Positions 17,621 through 20,881 of a DNA stretch of 20,881 bases are shown piece by piece. Position 1 is the first letter of the stretch. Each line of letters opens with the position of its first letter. The notes below the pieces were generated by a model. It searched no databases and had not been told where the DNA came from. It saw only the letters and a list, made by a program, of their open reading frames with translations. The position numbers were made by a program, and so were the translations under genes. The DNA comes from Chrysochromulina tobinii (lineage: Eukaryota; Haptophyta; Prymnesiales; Chrysochromulinaceae): assembly GCA_001275005.1 (NCBI GenBank), contig JWZX01003161.1, positions 1 to 20,881 of the forward strand. Direction: 5' to 3'.

Positions 17621-18648
17621 CGCGCCGTTTCGGCGCCACTGCGGCCGCTCCCCGCGCATCTCGGCGCATCTCGGCGCATCTCGTCGCATCTCGGCGCACG
17701 AAACGCTGACGAAACGTGATCGGAAAAGGTGCCCTGGTGGGCAGTACTACGAATGGGAGTCAAGTGGTTTTGAGCACAAGAAAGAAGAAAACCCCCCGCC
17801 CCAAATTGATCATAGGGCTCGTCGTCCGCACCCGCGCGGTACCTCGTCACCCGGGAGACCTCTGACGGTGATGGAACGTCAACCGAACGTGGCGAAATCG
17901 ACGTGTGCGGTGTACGGTACTACGGTACACGCGGTAGACCCCGCTCTCGCGGACACGAGTCACCGACGACACTGCACACTCACCGCCACAGTCGGTGCAC
18001 AGGTGGAGGACAGCTCTGGGTGGGATCTGGCGTATTAGCCCGATAGGTATCCATGAGCTCCGCCGACCTCAGGCAACTGGGGTAGCGAGTCCCAGGTCTG
18101 CCAAGAAGGCGTGCACTTGTGGTCAAGAAGCAAAGCTTTTACTCTCGACTCACACGCGCTCCAGACATCGGGCTTTCCCCACAGGAAGGAAAGCCCATTT
18201 TCGCGCGCATGCGACCGGGACACCGTCACCGGTCCCAAAACAGAATGTCTCTACTCGCACTGGGGGCATATGTAGATCAATGATGTAGATATGGCATGGA
18301 GCAGCGAATATGGAGCGCGTACTCATCTATGCCGTATGTAGACCATGTGTTTGAACGGCTCTCACGACTCCGCGGGTCCCGCTTAACGGGTACCCGACGC
18401 GCGAGCGGGCGAAGATGCGAGATGATCTGGGAGATGCGCGGATGTACAACGGTAGGTGTGCGTGCAGAGCGTGCCCTGTGGCGAACCGTGGTCACGTCAT
18501 AGTGATAGTCGTTATGGCGCATGTGGCATGAATTTTTTCGTCGGCACCCCAAAACCCGCCCGGCACCGACCGCCACCACAGAGCTCAGAGTTTACCGGAG
18601 TACAACGCAACCGAATTGTCAATAGAATTGTGGAGCGAAGCGGAGCGA
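17621..18648. other. Tail-to-tail spacer, no gene recognised
   Basis: No convincing coding region or RNA gene is seen. A 10-nt repeat, CATCTCGGCG, occupies about 17657-17700. The perfect short palindromes GCGGGTCCCGC and CGGGTACCCG lie near 18373-18396. ATGTAGA appears three times at about 18270-18345, in a local AT-richer patch. A 97-codon open frame at 17995-18288 matches nothing I know. Confidence 0.5.
17657..17700 (+). repeat. CATCTCGGCG tandem repeat after the cyclic-nucleotide-binding gene
   Basis: About four and a half copies of a 10-nt CATCTCGGCG unit begin some 35 bases after the stop codon, probably in the 3' UTR. The 10-nt period matches the intron arrays, but the unit sequence is unrelated. 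Confidence 0.75.
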
Positions 18649-20746
18649 TCATCGCGGCGGGCTCTCCCGGAGCGAGCGCAGGAAGGTGGACAGCACGCCG
18701 TCGAGCTTGGCCCGGAGCTCCACGTGCACACGCGAGAAGGCCGAGCCCCGCTGGCCACGCGTCTCGTACGCCTCGGCCACGGCCGGGTCGCACAGGGTCG
18801 CCAGGTAGGCCCAGTCATTCTCGTCTGTCGCGCGCATCGTCACTCCGGGCGCATTGGCTACCAACAGTAGGATGCCCTGCCGTGCCGAGGCGGCGTCGGC
18901 GCAGTAAGCCGAGCTTCGAACGCAATCGTCGGGCGCCCTCTCGATCATCAGGTCCTCCGTCCACATGGCCTTATAGAGGTCGGCGACCACGAGCTCAAGC
19001 GAGATTGCATGCTCGCGCATCTCGGCCTCATAAAAGGCGCGAAGGCGCTCCGAACAGCTCGTCGGGTGACCCTGGTCCTTACGCCTCGCGGCGAGCTCGA
19101 GCTGCTTGCGTGCGTCCTCGGGCGTCTTCGCCTCGGGCAGCCGACCACCTGAGTGGTGGCATGGCTGATAGCTCATGTAGAGCCGAAGGATGCGTGCACG
19201 ATCGCCACTAGCGTCCGACCCCCCCCGAAGCAGCGCAAGCAGCTGGGGATCCGCGAGCATGAACTCCTCGGCATGCACGTTCCACTCGGAGCGCCCGCGG
19301 AAGCAGTTGGCGTACCTGTGGGGAAAGGGCGCCGTGGTGAGCACTTGCCTGCCGTATGGAGTTACCGCGGAAGCAGTTGGCGTACCTGGCGACGTACAGG
19401 TCAGCGCCGTTCTGGGCACCGAGCACGCGCGCCACGATGGTCACCTGTGCTTTGGTGCACTTGTCGCGCGTATCGACCTTGCCCCATCGAGGAGCCCCCC
19501 CCGGCCCGTCGCGCCGGCCTCGCTCACCCCTCCTGTCGCCCTTGGCATACCGTGCGACGTCGCTGGCCTCGGCGGCCGGCATCTGGAGCGCATCTCCGGG
19601 GATCTCGAGCGCATCTCCCGCCGCGTTGAGCGGCTGGCCGAGGCACAAGGACACGTCCGCTTCCCATTGGTTCGCGTGATAAAAGGCACGGCAGAATTGG
19701 GACAAGTCGCCCAATAAGCTGCGGTATCCATGGGGGAGGCTGGTGCACGTGACAGCATGGGGCGGGGCGTACGTGGTAAACCCTTGAAACGAGGCGTGGG
19801 ATGGGCGCTGGCACTGGCAGCGCGTCCCAGGACCACTGCCGAGCCCGCCAAGCCTGTCGCCGCCGCCCTGCCTGTCGCCACCGCCCTGCCTGTCGCCATC
19901 GCCCTGCCTGTCGCCGCCGCCCTGCCTGTCGCCGCCGCCCTGCCTGTCGCCACCGCCCTGCCTGTCGCCAACGTACAGCTCTCGTGCCTTTCGGTCGTTG
20001 AAGGCCTCCTGCGGCGTGTCGCGCCGGCGCATGGCTCCGTACGAATCGAGCCCAAACTTAGCAGCCAGCTCTGGCGGCACTTGGAGCGTCTCCACCGGGA
20101 CAGGAGGCTCGACGTAGCCGTTTGGGTGTGAAATCTTGAGATGGCGGCCCGAGAGCTCCATCCCGTTGAACGTGGCGACGGTGGCGGAGATCTTCTCGTC
20201 GCGGAACTCGACGAAGGCGAAGGCGGAGGTGGAGTTGCCGCCGGTGCGGATCTGCGCGTTGAGCACGGGCGGCCCAGGCGCCGGGTCGTACCCCTCGCAC
20301 GCCTCTATCATCATCGAGAACAGCTGCCGCAGCATGGGCTCCGTGACGAGACCCGTCGGCAGGTTGCCCACGTAGAGCTCGCGCTGCTTCTTGGCGTTGA
20401 CCGTCGCCACAATGGGGGGCATGTTCGGCATGTTCGGGTTCGCCATCATCCCAGGCATCATCCCCGGTGGCATGCCGCTCATGCCCGGCGGCAGACCCGT
20501 CGGCTTGACGCCCAGCGGCATGCCCGAGCCTCCCGAGCCCATGTCGTCCCACGCGCTCCACCGCGGGCGCCGCTCCCGATCGCGGTCATCGTAGCGGTCG
20601 CCGCGGTCTCGGTCGCCGCCGCGGTCGCGGTCGCCGCCGCGGTCGCGGTCGCGGTCTCGGCCGCGGTCCCGGTCGTCGAATCTATCATCACGCCGCCGCT
20701 GATCATACCGATCGTCGTCCCGGTCTCGGCGAAAGTGGTGGGACAT
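18649..20746 (-). CDS. Arg/Asp-rich U2AF-like RRM protein with C-terminal AID/APOBEC-like deaminase domain
   Basis: Exons 20746-19386 and 19315-18649 join in frame into about 675 residues. The ATG (MSHHFRRDRDDD) is the first in frame. Residues 1-70 are Arg/Asp repeats, followed by a Met/Pro/Gly linker. The RRM has RELYVGNLPTG as RNP2-like and SAFAFVEFRD as RNP1-like, closest to RRM1 of the U2AF large subunit. A second RELYVG follows about 100 residues later but gives way at once to GDRQGG repeats. The C-terminal part shows deaminase elements: TIVARVLG and DLYVARYANC strands, HAEE, LYMSYQPC, and a later CSERLRAFYEAEM helix followed by LELVVADLY. These fit the H-A-E and P-C...C zinc site of AID/APOBEC-like enzymes, with 34 residues between the cysteines. 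One frame stays open from RRM to deaminase, so a fusion is likely. A separate deaminase gene starting at ATG 19582 is the alternative. Confidence 0.72.
19316..19385 (-). repeat. Intron in the RRM-deaminase gene: exon copy plus shared splice cassette
   Basis: A 70-nt intron read 19385 to 19316. Its first 21 nt (19385-19365) are identical to the first 21 nt of the next exon (19315-19295, coding YANCFRG). The rest carries GCAAGTGCTCACCAC (complement of 19334-19348), a pyrimidine run and CCACAG. The arrangement is the same as ASCC3 introns 4 and 13, on the opposite strand 14-18 kb away. Confidence 0.9.
19853..19972 (-). repeat. Coding 18-bp repeat encoding DRQGGG
   Basis: Between six and seven copies of an 18-bp unit (plus strand CCTGTCGCCACCGCCCTG and variants) encode repeated DRQGGG on the minus strand. 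They start immediately after RELYVG, where a second RRM would be expected. The frame stays open throughout. The block could be coding linker or part of an unrecognised intron. Confidence 0.8.
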
Positions 20747-20881
20747 GCGAGCACCACGCCGTGAAAACAGTCGTGAAAACTGTCGGAGAGTCGTGTAAAC
20801 CTGGTCGCGCGTTGAAACATAGAATTGCGATTCATCAAAGCTACACAAGCAGCCTGGTGAGCGCGAAACCCGGTCCCTGCT
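20747..20881. other. Upstream region of the RRM-deaminase gene
   Basis: The frame remains open for about 100 bases upstream of the chosen ATG, with no earlier ATG. This is probably 5' UTR and promoter, cut by the window edge. I see no distinct element. Confidence 0.5.

Noticed and set aside
17621-18648. tRNA or spliceosomal snRNA in the spacer
   Set aside because: A GAATTTTTTCG near 18530 resembles an Sm site, but no U1, U2, U4, U5 or U6 signature and no tRNA T-loop sequence was found.
20746-20848. N-terminal extension of the RRM protein to 20848
   Set aside because: The frame is open, but the only upstream starts are non-ATG codons. The Arg/Asp-rich region begins at the ATG at 20746.

Overview
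This is a eukaryotic window. Its longest gene is split by 18 complete GT-AG introns, its genes encode nuclear and RNA-processing families, and it has no operon layout. High GC, compact gene spacing and repeat-built introns suggest a unicellular alga of haptophyte or pelagophyte type. That is an impression from sequence style, not a proven placement.

Layout. (1) 1-7507, plus strand: the 3' three quarters of an ASCC3/Slh1-type Ski2-like helicase. It has two helicase cassettes and two Sec63 regions in 19 exons here, and the 5' end lies outside the window. (2) 7508-8223: tail-to-tail spacer. (3) 8224-14738, minus strand: a very large protein with an NYN nuclease-like domain, RanBP2-type zinc finger, KH-like repeats, macrodomain, SAM-like region, WWE and PARP catalytic domain. 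It has no ordinary introns but is broken into three frames at two points. (4) 14739-15580: divergent promoter region. (5) 15581-17620, plus strand: a soluble protein with two cyclic-nucleotide-binding domains in three exons. (6) 17621-18648: tail-to-tail spacer. (7) 18649-20746, minus strand: an Arg/Asp-rich protein with a U2AF-large-subunit-like RRM, whose reading frame runs into a zinc-dependent deaminase domain of AID/APOBEC-like layout.

The most unusual feature is the introns. Nine of 21 complete introns contain a recognisable copy of the neighbouring exon. Three of them, in two genes on opposite strands, also share a short cassette (core GCAAGTGCTCACCAC) carrying a branch-point-like site, pyrimidines and CAG. 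Most other introns are arrays of roughly 10-nt units (TGATTGC-like, sense orientation) that look like repeated branch points, and several end in the same tail (TGATTGC...CTCATCAG). Together this looks like ongoing intron birth by local duplication plus a spreading 3' splice-site cassette. One member sits in the gene whose RRM resembles the factor that reads 3' splice sites.

The other two notable items are the NYN-to-PARP protein, which adds a nuclease-like domain to a PARP14-like layout, and the possible RRM-deaminase fusion. The four genes have no evident shared pathway, although three of them act on or near RNA.
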